Shown here: one piece after another, positions 1 through 14,600 of the stretch
Position numbering within the stretch: the first letter of the stretch is position 1
How the letters are laid out: the number at the start of each line of letters is the position of its first letter
Origin: Pteria penguin
Lineage: Eukaryota > Mollusca > Bivalvia > Pterioida > Pteriidae
Length of the DNA: 64,000 nucleotides
Reading direction: 5' to 3'
Assembly (NCBI GenBank): GCA_035048485.1
Contig: CM068585.1
Coordinates: 56,950,198 to 57,014,197, forward strand
Notes under the pieces: model-generated
What the model saw: only the letters and a program-made list of their open reading frames with translations
The model's database searches: none
What the model was told of the DNA's origin: nothing
Position numbers and translations under genes: made by a program

Positions 1-1558
1 AGTTTGATGGCAAGATATATCAACAAATAGTTGGGATTCCTATGGGTACTAACTGTGCGCCTCTGATAGCAGATTTATTTCTTTATCATTATAATAGGGA
101 TTTTATGGTTTCTATTCAAAAATCAAAACGTTTCGACCTCCTTGAAAAATTTAAGAATACTTGCAGATAATATGTTGGTTATCGACAACCCTGCATGCGA
201 ACAATTTATATCAGAAATATATCCACCAGAGCTCAAATTGAATAAAGCTAATACTTGAGATAAATCTACACCTTTCTTAGATATGAACATCAAAATTATC
301 AACCACCTAATATATACTAATATTTATGATAAATGTGTGGAATTTGGATTTCCTATTGTAAATTTTCTTTACTTGGGATGTCCCTCGACTCCCATCATAT
401 GGTATCTATAAATCTCAATTAGTTCGATTTCTCAAAGGCTGCACCGATGTTTTGGACTTTCATAAACGAAATTTACAAATTTCTAATAAACTTTTAACTC
501 AGGGTTACAGATATCACAAGTTTAGAAAAAAATTCGGCAAATTCTTTACATCATATTCAGAACTTCTATCTAAATTTGGAAATATTTCTTTTCAACACTA
601 TGTATCCAATGGAATTTCCCATCCTAATTATTACGGTGATCTCGTATATAAACTAAGGAAAGTAAAAGGCTCCGATAACGTTATTTTATCATGTAATAAA
701 ATAGTCAAACGTCTTCTAAATAGACAATATGACATTGAGATCATCAAAAAGACTATAGGTCTTGTATTTGGCCCCTCTACAGCCTTATACAGACTTTGTA
801 CGCTTGAACGTTGTACGCTGACTAACAGGGCGGTGGGGACTATATGACGGGCCTTGTCCAAACCTCTTTCAGAGGAGAAATGGACCTGAACCCCGTCCCC
901 TCTGACAGTTAGTCGGGACTCCTACAGATCTAGGGTCTTAGCTCGCTTTCAGACTGGCAGAGCACGATTAATCATGTTGATGTAGCATATATTTTATATC
1001 ATTATGTGTTTTACAATACCTTACGTGTTGATATATGTTTACCCGTGGTCTTTACATGGAGGATTATTTATTAATTTTTACGTCCTTTGATTGTTCTGCT
1101 GTTACGGTGAGTGGGAAGGTGGGCCCGTAAACCGGTTAACCACATCATTTGTTTGGCTTTTGTTAAATTAAATGACTGTTCTAAGTCGGTATCGTAATAC
1201 CACTACAATCAAATATTTTTATAATATGTTATATGTGCTAGTATATTATTGATATTCATGTATTCTATAGTTCAATGGCATATAACTGAGCCAGTAACTC
1301 CTCTTTATTCCTTCCAAATAGGTTTAGAATGTGTTGCTCTCAAGCAAGAGATGATTATTCTCCCGGGCACCTGATTAATCCCTCTTAAGTGAATGTTGTT
1401 TTCAATGTGTTTTCCTTTTTGCTGATTTTGCATGCCCTTCGGTTTTATCCCTTATTGTACCATGTACTCTTATTACATTTTTCAGTTCTCTCATTCAATA
1501 ATAAACATGCGTTTGTATTATCTTCTTCGTGAAGCTATAAAAATTACATCTTGTGAAA
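1..1558 (+). mobile_element. Naiad-like Penelope retroelement copy, RT C-terminal half plus 3' UTR
   Basis: This is the 3' part of a PLE whose 5' part lies outside the window. The RT palm box GIPMGTNCAPLIADLFLY is readable at about 32-87. The next catalytic block is damaged: near 166-175 the stretch encoding YLDD in sister copies is replaced by three bases (net loss of 8 nt), so this RT cannot be active. A TGA at 256-258 occupies the same codon as in the copies at 28.5 and 54.8 kb. The C-terminal frame runs from 452 to 847 and ends NRAVGTI. A SECIS-like hairpin follows at 844-889, then a 3' UTR that matches the copy at 63.3-64 kb up to the window end. The clade assignment rests on motif recognition only. 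Confidence 0.85.
844..889 (+). promoter_or_regulatory. SECIS-like hairpin at the PLE stop codon
   Basis: ATGA at 844-847 overlaps the TGA stop of the PLE frame. Twelve bases later comes AAA, then a mini-stem CCTCT/AGAGG with a TTC loop, a return strand, and TGA at 887-889. This is the order of a type-2 eukaryotic SECIS: AUGA quartet, helix of about 11 pairs, apical AA, mini-helix, GA. In this copy about 7 of 11 helix positions pair; pairing is better in the consensus of the sister copies. Selenocysteine insertion is an inference. Confidence 0.6.
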
Positions 1559-2424
1559 GAAGAGGAGTAAATCAAAACTGCAACCTGGAACTAACAATAT
1601 TTCAATGGATTCATTTGAAACAAACAACGAAGAAGTATCGATCTTGAAAAGAATATGAATTTATCCGTTTCGTTCTGTAAATAAATTTGCATCGATCATC
1701 ATTATATCTAGCAAATACATTCTTACCCAGTTAATAAGCAATATATTGAAAATGTCGAATTATAAATACATAGACAATAAATGGCAGGTTATTGAACAAA
1801 TTACCATTTTTCCTGGATTTACCTAAACGGAAACATCGATTTGGGATTTGCAATATATTACATAAACAACATGAAATTTATTGCATCTTATGAAATGTAT
1901 TCGTTCATGCTTTATTTTTAATTTTGGTTTACTACCACACTGTTTATCTACTGGTAAAATAGAATTAGGGGAGATCTTCTTCCCAGATAATTAGCGGTAT
2001 AAGATAAATAAAAAGGAAATTTCTGTTTGACTTGATTTTCTCCTTATGGCAGAATTTTACTGTCTAAATGATGATTACACACCCACCTACAACCTCTACC
2101 CCCTCCTTTCTGAATTTGTCATGAATGACCTTTTAAAGTAATAGGATATAATATAATGATTTCCGTATTTAGAAATATACACGACACAACGCTCCATGTC
2201 TGGAGCCCCATCAACATTACAGGAAAAAGTAACATGAATGTATCTGTACGTGTCATGAATCCCTGAAAACTAAGAGAACCGGGGCTTTTCAACATTATTT
2301 ACAAATTCTTGCTCTGGTCATTCGTCTGTCATTCATTTTTTTATTCATCGTTCGTCTTTCCTTTATCCTTAATACATCTTACATATAATACTGATTTCTA
2401 GTATGTTGTATTAATTTCTGTTTG
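1559..2424. other. No gene seen
   Basis: AT-rich sequence between the PLE 3' end and a degenerate SINE. Only short frames without recognisable motifs are present. The outer end of the PLE could lie somewhat past 1558, because the sister copy is cut by the window edge. Confidence 0.5.
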
Positions 2425-2640
2425 AATCTTGTTTTCACGTCATACAAAGATTGATGCACTTATATGATGACATCTTCCTGATGCATTGCGCAGACTTTAA
2501 TATCTACGTAACAGACACATCCGAAATAATGAGAAATAGTTCACATGCTTCGTCTACCATTACGTGAAATCTCCGTTTCAACTGTCTCACTCTAAAGGAC
2601 ACCCGTAAGCCATGGACAGATGGTTAGATCTAAACGACTC
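2425..2640 (-). repeat. Degenerate tRNA-headed SINE
   Basis: On the minus strand it follows the order of the better SINE copies here (for example 11.06-11.33 kb): a block recalling CACTGCTTCGG, the 'gatgacatcttcctgatgc' block (2466-2484) and a trailing GTCATAC block. It is highly diverged and the tRNA-like head is barely recognisable. Confidence 0.5.
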
Positions 2641-2961
2641 CGATCTCAATTGGGTTTGGAAACAAACCCGCCCCCTATTCCGCACGCCTGCTGAATCCTT
2701 GCTATGTAACTTATAATTCCATATTCAGTAGGAGAAGTTGTGATGTTCTCGTCATAATTGTGAAATTAGCGTAAAACAACAACAAGACAAAAGTTAGACG
2801 AATTATGTTTATTTCTAACACTTGCATGTTTTTACTATTTGATTCTCGTCATTGCTTTTTAATGTCGCATTTATACGAGCCAATGAAAAACAACCTATGG
2901 ATCATGTTTTCTATGTCTTATATTTAGATTCAGCGTGTCTGTCCTAAATTGGATTGAGACA

Positions 2962-3025
2962 ATGAACAGCTTCCTTTTCGTTCTGATACTTTCAACGTTT
3001 ACTCCAATACAGGTCACATCGAAGA
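2962..3025 (+). CDS. RPTP exon 1: signal peptide
   Basis: ATG at 2962 opens a hydrophobic leader (MNSFLFVLILSTFTPIQ) of 21 codons plus one base. The donor GTAGGT after 3025 is phase 1 and joins exon 2 to give ...SKTTNVALYK. No TATA box or other promoter element upstream is convincing. Confidence 0.8.
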
Positions 3026-6000
3026 GTAGGTATCTATCTAAATTAAAAACATCGATACCAGTTTAAAACAATTGCAATATACAAGCACTTTTGCAATTGA
3101 TATGTCTGTGGTGATGTTAAAAGACAAAACTATGGAGATCCGAACATTTGTACAGCAACTTTATTACCGAATTGACTTTGACGAACAAAACACCAATCTA
3201 AAGAAAAACATATCCATACAGAAGAAAGTCCTCAAATTTAATATATTTTACAGTTGTCTTGTTACAGAAACATTGAAATATGCTATTATATTAGTTTTAC
3301 TCTTAAATCTTATTAAATAGTTGCCTTTCACTTTCTCATATATAACATAAATTTTACAGCAACCAATGTGGCGCTATACAAGCCGGCCAATCAAAGTTCT
3401 GTGTTTGAAAATTATAATGCATCTAGAGCTGTAGATGGTGACAGAAGTAATGGGGAAAAACTGGAGGAAAACAGTTGTAGTCATACCAGTGGCTCCCAGG
3501 GTATAAAACAAGCATGGTGGCAAGTAAACCTAAAGAAAACATACTCCATCACCACAGTTGCTATTACATACAGAGATTGGTCCTTATATGGTAAGACTTT
3601 ATTGATTCAGCATAAATGTATTCAATAGTATTCAGTCCTAATACAACTACTGAGAACACCTAACTTCATAACTTCCATAACATATTTTTCTAATGCGGCT
3701 ATTTCTTTCAGACATCAAACATAGGAGAGGAAGCAAGTTTTGTTTGGTGGCTTATTTTTTTTATTTATTTATTTATTTATTTAATCTAAGGGTCATGTTC
3801 TCAACGTTGAAGGTTTGAATATTTTTTACCTGGTTAGAGTACACTATCAAAAGTTTTGTGTAATAGACCACACTTTATATATATAATATGCAAAATATTT
3901 TCTGATGTACTGGTATCTGTAATGATGAAATACTGGATAAAACCAACACTGCAAAAACCCCTGGTTTCCGTTTGCGGAAACCTGACGGAAACCCTGCGGA
4001 AACGAAGTTTCTGCCAGGTTTCAGGTGGCGGAAACTTGCTGGAAATGTCCCAGTTACTGCAGGTTTCCGCAAGGTTTCCGTGCGGAAACCTGCTGAAACA
4101 TGGTGTTTCCGCAACAGAAAATGGTGGAAACTTGCAGTAACTTGATGTTTCCGCAACTGAAACCTTGCAGAAACCTGCAATAACTGGGACATTTCCAGCA
4201 AGTTTCCGCCATCAGAAACTGGCGAAAACCGGGACATTTAAGGAAATGTACATGAATGAAACCAGCTGAACTCAGAACATCCTCCATTTAAACTGGAAAA
4301 TTAAATTTTTTCTATAACCTGGAGACCTAAGGATGTTTCTGCTACGGAAACTGGCGGAAACCTACTGAAACTAGTACATTTTGTAATAAATGAAATATCT
4401 ACCGGTAATTATATAGTATAGATGCCATGAGATGTTGTTTCCCAGAAGTAATGGTACAAATAAACCTCTCGCAATTCAATAAAAACTGACAGCTAATTTT
4501 GTATCTAGAAATCTAATATATCTACTGTATAGGCCATCACATTTTCAGAGACAAAAAAAAAAAAAAAAAAAAAATACACAAACAAAAGAAATACAATAAT
4601 AATTCACAATTGTTTAATAGTATTCAGTATATGTTCAAACTTGCACATACAACATTCACTAAGTAACTGACACACAAAACTTTTTAAATTCCTGTGTTTT
4701 GAAAATGTATACAGCGTTTCATTTCGCCACTTCAAGATTAAACAAAACCAGAGCAAATGAATGGAAATAATGTTCTGTCCTTGTAATCAAACTATCTGAA
4801 TTTTCACAAATATGTGTTCCTGTAAGAATTTGAAACTTGCGACGTTGTGTACATTGAGAATTGCATTCTTTAATGTCCCCTTATTGATATTCTGTCACTG
4901 ATCTTCTGTCATCTTAATCCTGCTTCTGAAACAAGAGATGTAAATTAAAAACTACACAAACATGTACATAAGAGACTAAATCAGAAATTTAATTTGGAAC
5001 TACATGTCCATATAATTAGGTGCTTGAACAGAACAATTCTGAATAAGCTTCCCTAAACAATACACCAAATGTTAACATTTCTTTTTTTAATTCCATGCAT
5101 GCCATGCATAGATCTACCTCAAATGTCAAATAATTCTAAATAGATTCCAGTCGCAAAACATAACAGTACTTGCAATCGTACACAACAAGGACAAATACTT
5201 TTACGAAATTTAGTATAAAACTGACAGTCACTAGGGCCCCAATGGATGCCTGTCGCCATGACCTTGACATTAATTGTGTATCAATGGAAAGGTCTTGTCG
5301 TAAGGAACGCAGATAGTAAATACTAAAGCCTTACTTCTAATAATGCAATAGTTACAGTCAGTGTAAAAATATTCAGATGCAGGTCAAAGGTCCATGTCAA
5401 GGCCCCATAATGTCAAAAGAAAGGTCTTTTCATAAGGAACACACATGCCAAATATGAAAGCCCTACTTCTTACGGTTCCACAATTATGGTCAATGTTAAA
5501 GTTTTTCAAATGCAGGTCAAAGGTCGATGTCAAAGCCATATGATCAAAAATATTGGTACCGACTTTGTTATAAGGAATATACATGCAAAATATGAAAGCT
5601 CTACCTGTGACAGCGTATGAGATGAGGTCAATGTTTAAGTTTAGCTGAGAGACGGACAGACAGAGTGATTACTACAGTATAGGGCACTCACGTATGAAGC
5701 AGGGCCTAAATAAAGAAAATATAAGAGAAAGTAAATCGTTAATTGATAGATGGATAATGGGAAAAAAATCATCTTACACATGTTTGCTGGCTTTACTTGA
5801 TGATAAGAAATAACTCTGCAATTTCTTACTAAAACAATATACATATATATTTATCACATGTTTGCTGTTTATGCTGTGAAATATCGCTATGTCATAAATT
5901 AATTTATGACATAGCTGACATCATAGCATGGATAAGAATTTTGTCAAGGCAGTGTTTATGAAATAAACACATTTAAACTGAGTGTAAACATGTGATAAAA

Positions 6001-8706
6001 AGAATCTGAAATGAATTTTCATTTCATATGGTGTTAATGTGTTTTATATCCCCTCGCCAAGGTTCGGGGATATAAATAAACAACTCGCTTCATAAATACC
6101 GTATGAAATGAAAATTCATTTAAGATCTTTTATAATTTATGACATTTTATCACATATTTCTTCCTCCCTCAACCCTTGTAGCTCTATACTATATTATATA
6201 TGAATATCAAATAAACTAAGTAGCATATTACCATATTATTAGTGAAAATTACTTCTAGTACATGTATATGTATAAGCAAAATTATACTGTATAAATACAT
6301 GTACACAATGTATGCATATTCTTTATATTGTTTGTAGTTCCACATATGTCAGTTTAATATATGATTCAGCTTAGTTCAATTTGTTGGGAGCTTAGCTATT
6401 AAATTGAAATGTCTCAAGTTCAAATCCCACAGGTAGCTATTCGGTGTCATATGTTTCATGTCACGTTATATGAGGCAAGTCATTGATCCCTCACTGCTTC
6501 ACATAGGTTTGTTGCATATGTCTAAATTTCTGTGTAAAAAAGGAGATTGAAGAATCAAGCAAACAAAACTACAGTACAATAAATATTTTGTTTATCGTTT
6601 AATAAACAAAGACCTTAATTAACTTCCCTTGGTATATATTGACAAAGAGAGAAGGACCGAGGGATTCAAACCCAGAACACTGAAGTCACAGGTCATAGAA
6701 GCAATAACCTCGTGTCCCCTCTGTGTATAATATGCTATTAGCATATGTTTTAGTATATTATACAGAGAGGGGCACAAGGTCAAGCTTGCATCTACGACCT
6801 GTAACGTAAGTGAATCGGAGGCTATGTGAATTACATGTATTTCCATCACATACATGTAGCTTTATTTTAGACCACTCACCCAAAAAGGCCCCAATGTGCT
6901 AATGTTAACAGTGAGATAGAGAGTATAATAATCAAACCCTCAATCACTACTTAAAATTAGGTAATAATACTTGAAACAATGTAAAAGTTTCTAACCTCCT
7001 ATCTTACTTTTCTTTGCATCTCTGCATTTCACATGCTGAATTGGATTTCTTCTTCTATTTCTTCTTTACAAGATCATCTTATATATTGTGATTTTCTGAG
7101 ATTTTTTCTGCATTTGCAATTGAGCAACAATTCATTCTGACCGCAATAAAATTTTATAAATCATAATTACTATATACTCACACTAAGGCTTAATTATGAA
7201 TTGTGCTAGAAAAATCATAGTATGTTTATTAGTAGACTTCCAAGCACAACCAGTAGCCCCTATTTTTAGTATATTTAATATAATAATAGTGACATGGGCT
7301 AGCTATCAAGCACGCTTCGTCTCTAAGGATACAAATAGCAGCTTTATAAAGAGTTTCTTAGGAAAAGCTAATTCTTGATCTGAATATTAATCAATTTAAT
7401 TCAATACTTTTATTTAATGTTGATTTTTTTATATATACATGTAGCATTTAACATGATTATCAAAAAATACGGACACTCCTTTTTAAAACATTAATGATGA
7501 TAATGATCAATACAATATCAATTCATTGATTCAACTTGAAGAGGTCCCTTGACAGTGAAAGACAAATATTGCTCTTTAGGGTCACTGCCTGAAAAAAGAA
7601 GGGGCACCCCTTATATTTGCCATTAGAAGACTACATCATTACATATATCAACATTTTTATATCAAACATACTACATTATCTTTATGCACACAGTATATAC
7701 ATCTACATGTCGATGGATAGAATTTCAGCACATGAAGTGATGAATGAAGTAATTAACCTTAATTTAACAACCCCCCCCCCCTTTTTTTCCCCCTTATACT
7801 TTATTTTTCAATTGATAAATCCTATAGGGTAAGATATAACATTTCAAGTTAAACATCAACTGTTTCGTACACACATACAACATTTCATGTCTTTATCAAT
7901 GAAATCACGCTGTAGCTGTATGTACACTTACTGTACTGGCTACTGCATCATCATCATAAATGCATGTACGCGGGAGAGCTGTATGTTTTGAGCATTAAAA
8001 AATCCATAAATTTATTTGAAATGATCTGTTAGCCTAGTCATTCAATATTCAGCAGCATGGTATAAATGTACATATATAATATGAATATACTGTGTAATGC
8101 CACAATGCATATAACATATACCTGGTAACGGTAAAGTTTATTGGAGAACAATAGACCGGATAGAAAGGTGTGAAAAGATGAGCGCAAGTATGGAGCTTAA
8201 GGAAGTTACTCAAATTGCAAACTGTTAAATATGCAGGAAATGAAATTGATTCTTTTTTCTGATACATTTTCACAAATTCCACACACATCAATGTTTAAAA
8301 CTTAATTGATCAAAAGTTTTACCAAGTAATTGATTTTGCAAAACACGCTCCATTTTTCAATACAATTGTGCAACCCCCCCCCCCCCCCCCCCCCCCCACC
8401 TTTTGTCAAGTAATCGAGGCTTTCTGTGAAGCTCTTCATACTTTTACATACTCTATTTTTCACTGTATTTTGGTAAGTTTAGTCTCAGTGGTAAGTGAGA
8501 TTGATTTTTTTTTTGCCTTTTCTCACATGGGATTAACTAAATCTCTCTCTCTCTCCGAGGCTTTCTCTCTCTCTCTCTCTCTGTGTCTCAGTAGATGTTC
8601 GATACATCCATCAATGAGCAAGTAGGGAAAATGCTCCTACCTCGCTTTACTATTGCCCTAATCCCTTATTAATGTGTATATACTTGTATGTATAATATAT
8701 GTTCTT

Positions 8707-8774
<68 letters not shown>

Positions 8775-11629
8775 GTTATACTTTTAATCATAGGGCTTTT
8801 GGATCGTTGCCCCACCCCCTTTCAATTACACCAATATATATTGGTATAATTGAATGGGGGGGGGGGGGGGGGGGGGGGGCAACGAGACGAAAGCCCTGTG
8901 TTTTTAATATACAGTAAGTACTTTCTACCAGGTATTGACGTGACTTGACTTGGATCGAAATAAAAATCAGTCGAGATGAACATGTAAACATTGAGATGCC
9001 TATTGAGCTAGGAGTACATTTTTATTAAACAGTATTAAACATTAGTGAAACAATAGTATGCATATTATTCTGACTTTTCTAGGAATATGTATTGGTAAAT
9101 TTTGTTTGTTCATACTTTGAAGTTCAGTTTGAATTTTCTCTGTCTATAGTCTGTTGGCACCACTACAGTACAGTACATATAGCAATTAGGCCTGTATAAA
9201 TTAATGGCTTTGATACTAAACCTAGTTACAAAAATGGCCTTTGACTTTGTAATCAATATTATGTTTAGTTTAAGTTCTTGGTTATCTTTATCAATATTAC
9301 TATTAGGTTGCTCATCTAACTTGTTTCATTTAGTATCATCATGTACCAAATCTAAGAGTAAGAAACATAAATATATTTGAATTTGAAACAAAGATATAGT
9401 TTGAAATATATATACTGTATCCGATGTAAAGTCTAATTATAGGAAATGTCAAGATATTTAAAGAAGAAGTTGTGAAGTATTATTATACATTACATTTCTA
9501 CAGAGACATGTATACACATCTCTGATTTCAGTTAATTGCCATTTTCTTTTAAATGAGAAATTGCTTAATTTATTTACTTTATTTACAGTGGAGTACTTTA
9601 TGAATGTGATATTTAAGTGTTTAAGTAATATACAGAAAAGAGCATTTACATGAAAATGAGATAACAATTTTCAGATTATATGCGAAATGATTTTATCAAT
9701 ATATTATAAGATTATATATACCGTTATGAACCAGTCTACTTCTAGTAAAACTAGATTATCATATATCTCATTTAACTTGAACAAACAAAATCACAATGCA
9801 TATTGTAGACTTTTGGATTTAGAAAGAATTTTAAAAGGTATAATTTCTATCAGCTTTATGTCTTTATATTTAATCAAAAATTGACAGTCATCTGTAGTCT
9901 GTTTAACTATATTATTAAGCTTTATGACATTTCACTTCTCTCAGCACTTGTAAAAAGAACATACACATATTATTGAAATGATTAAAAAATTAAAGTTAAA
10001 TCTTAATTGACATAAAGTTTCTGTAGAACTCAGGTCGTTAAGTTTTGAATATTAGTTTCATTAAGTTTTCGCCTTGCAGAAACCTGTAGAAGTGTTTGTG
10101 AGAAGTTTCCATTACGCAAGTTTCCGCAGGTTTCCGTTGCAGAAACCTTCCGGAAACTTGATGTCCAAGTGTACTCTTAGCATTGTTAAGAATACCATAC
10201 ACATAGTATTTAAATGATTAAAAAAAAAAAGTTGAATCTTGATATAAATGTTCTGTAGAACTCAGGTTGTTAAGTTTTGAATGTAAGTTTCCATTAAGTT
10301 TTCGCCTTGTGGAAACCTGTGGGAACTTTAAGCCAAAAGTTTCCACCAGGTTTCCGCAAAACTGAAACATGCGGAAACTTCACATGCAAGTTGCGGAAAC
10401 CTTCCGGAAACTTGATGTCCCAGTTTCCGCAAGGTTTCCGGAGTTGCGGAAACTTGGGGGGTTTTTTTGCAGTGCAATTCATTACCAACTTGTCATATCG
10501 GGTCAAGTGATTTGTAGATTATTTGTCGTCCAAAGCGTCATACAGCTTTAGCATATTGAATCGAAACAATGATAGATTTAAATATTTTAAATAGAACAAC
10601 AATACTACATTGAGTAATGTTCAGTCGGAAAAACTATATAAAAAGACAAAAATAATAGTAAGTAAAGACCTGCAGAAAAATTCAGAGATGGGATCAGGTG
10701 CCAAGAAGGAGTATACATCTCTGACCACCGGTTACACCTCACATAATGACAAAATATCAGTCGAGATATTATAAACTGGGAGTCGCATTCAGGTAACGAT
10801 ATAATACCGTAGTCATATTTGGTAAAACACCACGATTAGTACTGTTAAACAATAAAACAACATCCTCAATCGAATAAAGAAGTCACTTGTAAGACAATGA
10901 TATAGTTACACAGTTTTTGACCTGATACGGATAAACACATGGTGTGAAAAGAAAACTCGTATCGGTATGTATTTTTCCGTATCAGGTCACTAACTCACTG
11001 TGTAATGAATTTATCACGTCGTACTTCACTAACTGTATGTGGGAGTATCATACCATTTATTGATTGATTTTTGTTTTACGTCACACCACGAATATTTCAT
11101 GTATATGATGACGGCATCTGCCTGATGCGGGGCATACAAATTTTGACCTTTGCAACGGACCCACCCGAAGCAGTGAGGGATCTTTAACGTGCCATTCATA
11201 CCACGACACGGGTCCTCGGTTTTTATTGTCTCATCTGAAAGACATGCCACCGGCATGACCAGAGCGGGACTCGAACCCCTGCCTCCCGATCAGGAGTCCG
11301 AAGCGATACCACTAGGCTACGCCGGCTTCATACAATTTATAGTATAGGAATAAGAATAATTGCTGAAAATAATTCACCTTAAGCCTTTCTCGTCGATTAA
11401 CGTCGATGTCGTCTGTCCAAATCGTTTGGATGAGGCCATTTGGAAACCAGTGGCATAGTAAGCTGGCGACTAAAACCCGACAATTTTCACGCATGACACG
11501 GCTTTTTTCACGGCGTTTTGTGACCAAGATCTGACAAATTACATTCCAATTTTTTTTTCTGAAGCGTGATAATTATACAGCTTTTTGAAAAGTATGCATA
11601 TATATAACTTCGCTAAAACCAGGTCCCCT

Positions 11630-11672
<43 letters not shown>

Positions 11673-14600
11673 GGGGGGGGGGGGGGGGGGAGGGGGGTAT
11701 ATATTCAGCACGTATAGTCTAGGAAAGAAGTAGACATACAATGTCCACGAATGTGTTCTACGGTCAATACGAGGTTCTTATCATACAATATGACATCTCT
11801 TTATCCACAATGTTGAATTATATTCTGCAATGAAGCTTATTCTGTCCAATTGAAATCCCATTTTGAGACTTTCCATACTTGGATTTGACCTGATCTGACG
11901 ATAAATCTCCCACTGAGGGATGCTAAGGAGGATAAGAATAGGATCCTCATATTCGAATGAGGCAACTCAATAAGGAACCCGGTCAATTTTCCCAAGCACC
12001 TCTGCATGGCTGGTAGGGGTAACTATAAAGCATACTGTTTGTCGAGGGAAGCTTGTCAGAAATGTTAGGATCCTGATAGCTGAGTAGTTGCATGTTGCTG
12101 TCTGTCAGTGTCCAAAATTCGTTCATGGTTCTTACTACATTTAGACGGACAGATCTCATTACACATGATACCAATGTACTGTAAAGGTGGCAATTTTCGT
12201 TGGGGGGATTGGCAAAATACCAATCCGACATTTTGAGTGGGAGTATTTTTGCAGTACCAGGGTTTATTAACTTAAAAAAAAAAAAAAAAAAAACGTCTCT
12301 GTCATCTTCAAAACGTAGGGCATTTTCCTCGATGAGAAAATATAACATGTTAATGTTTGGCCTTCCCTAAAATTTATCAAAGGAAACAATGTCCTGAGCC
12401 ACATCCTACTTTTTCATCAGGTCTCACAATATGAAATCCGTCGCTCTTTATTGAATCTGTGTGGTTGGTACATGACGATTTCATTTTCCACTCATATTAA
12501 GAACTACATCATCATATTGATCTTAATATTTTCATTGAGAGCAATTGTAAAACGAAAACATAGGTCACACGGCCACCACACGGCCACGGCAACTGCAGAA
12601 AACATAATCGATTACATAGATCATTGGTACCAAAACAATGGTCACTAACTATTATAAACACTTTCTCCTATTCCGGTAACTAAATTGAATTCTATCCTTG
12701 AAGAAGCTGATTTTTGAAGTTTGCGCACTTACGGTTGATTTAGACTTAATATCGTAAAAATATTCCCCGCGCAGGGTTTAACTTGTTATTATACCAGATT
12801 TCATATGCATATGCAGCAATTTCTTAAGTTAAACTTTGTCAATAAAGGTTTAGACTTATTTAACATTTCGAATATTTTCCGTGTTCATATAGTCACATAC
12901 ATGTAATTCCGCAATATGTTCAGAACCTTGATCCTCCACTTATCTGTTACCAATGCAGAAAACCTATGAAAAATCTAGTTTAAATTACAATGCAGTTGTA
13001 TCTAAACCTAATGTTCTAGACTTTATTCCATCCTCGTGTGCATATAACAATTCAAAATATGTATGTAAACTGGCAGATCGTATCATTACTACTGACATAA
13101 ATTGTATTTCTGATAAAAGTCTGCGTTCTCTTTTTCGAAAAAGACCTAAATATAGGTTGCCGTCTAGGATAGATTTCAAATAATGTTGTGATGTATTAGA
13201 AAAACCGTTACAAACATACTGTACGTCCATGTTAAAAAGAAAAGATAAAAGTTCATGCTTTTTAATGATTGAAAATATGAGATTCTGAAAACTATCGGCA
13301 TCCGTGTTAACAACTGTATTGTGAATCCTCATATATTCAAACAGTCAAATATACTGTCCGCGCAGTCTATTAAAAAGAAAATGGCTGATTTACATACTAA
13401 CAGTTCACAACAGTTCCTTTTTGAAACTTACTTACACGATTTTGTATCTGTCCTTGGACTTAGATAATGATTAACGGTTTGGTACTTCTTCGATATTGAT
13501 ACTAAATATGTCTTTGTCCCTGCTGATATAAAGCAGGCAATAATGTAATACTTGTTTGAAAGCTATATTATGTCAATGTACTTCAAACTGAATTAAACTC
13601 TACCAAAACGTATGTTGAAACCCTTGCCTCTAAAGACACCACCTTGCATAACAACCGCATGACTCTGTCTGAATTCAAATTTAACATTGATAAATACATG
13701 TACGATGTATTGGCTCCCTAAATTACATAAAATTCCAAATAAATCACGTTTTTCTATTTATTTCTAATCTCTGCTCCACCACTGTACTTTCTAAGCATAA
13801 TAAGTCTGTTCTAACGGCATGCTCTATGGCTTATGAAAACTCTAGCAAAGTTATGGAATAACTTCCTGTCCTTAATATCCAAATTATTAAATTTTCTGCA
13901 TTTGTGCTACCACGCAAATGCATATAATACATCAAAATATACATCACAAGCTACAACACAAACTCTGAAAATATATCAAAACACACACCACAACACGCTT
14001 ACGATACATCAAAATACACACCACAACACACTTAGGATATAGGATAATACATAATATAGGATATATCAAAATACACACCACAACACGCATACAATGCACC
14101 AAAATACATACCACAAAACGCCTACAACACATCAAAATACACAGCACAAAAAGCTTACAACACATCAAAATACACACCACAAAACGCCTACAACACATCA
14201 AAATACACATCACAAAACGCTTACAATACATCAAAATACACATCACAAATCGATTACAACACATCAAATACACACCACAACACGCATACAATACATCAAA
14301 ATACACACCACAAAACACCTCGAATACATCAAAATACACACCAAGAATCGCTTACAATACATCAAAATACACACCAGAAAATGCTTACAATACATCAAAA
14401 TAGATAACACATAACGCTTATACTACATCAAAATACACACCACAGCACGCTTACAATACATCACACTACACACCACAAAACGCTTACAATACATCAAAAT
14501 ACACACAGCAAAACGCCTACAACACATCAAAATACATACCACAAATCGCTTACAACACATAAAAATACACACCACAACACGCATACAATACATCAAATAC

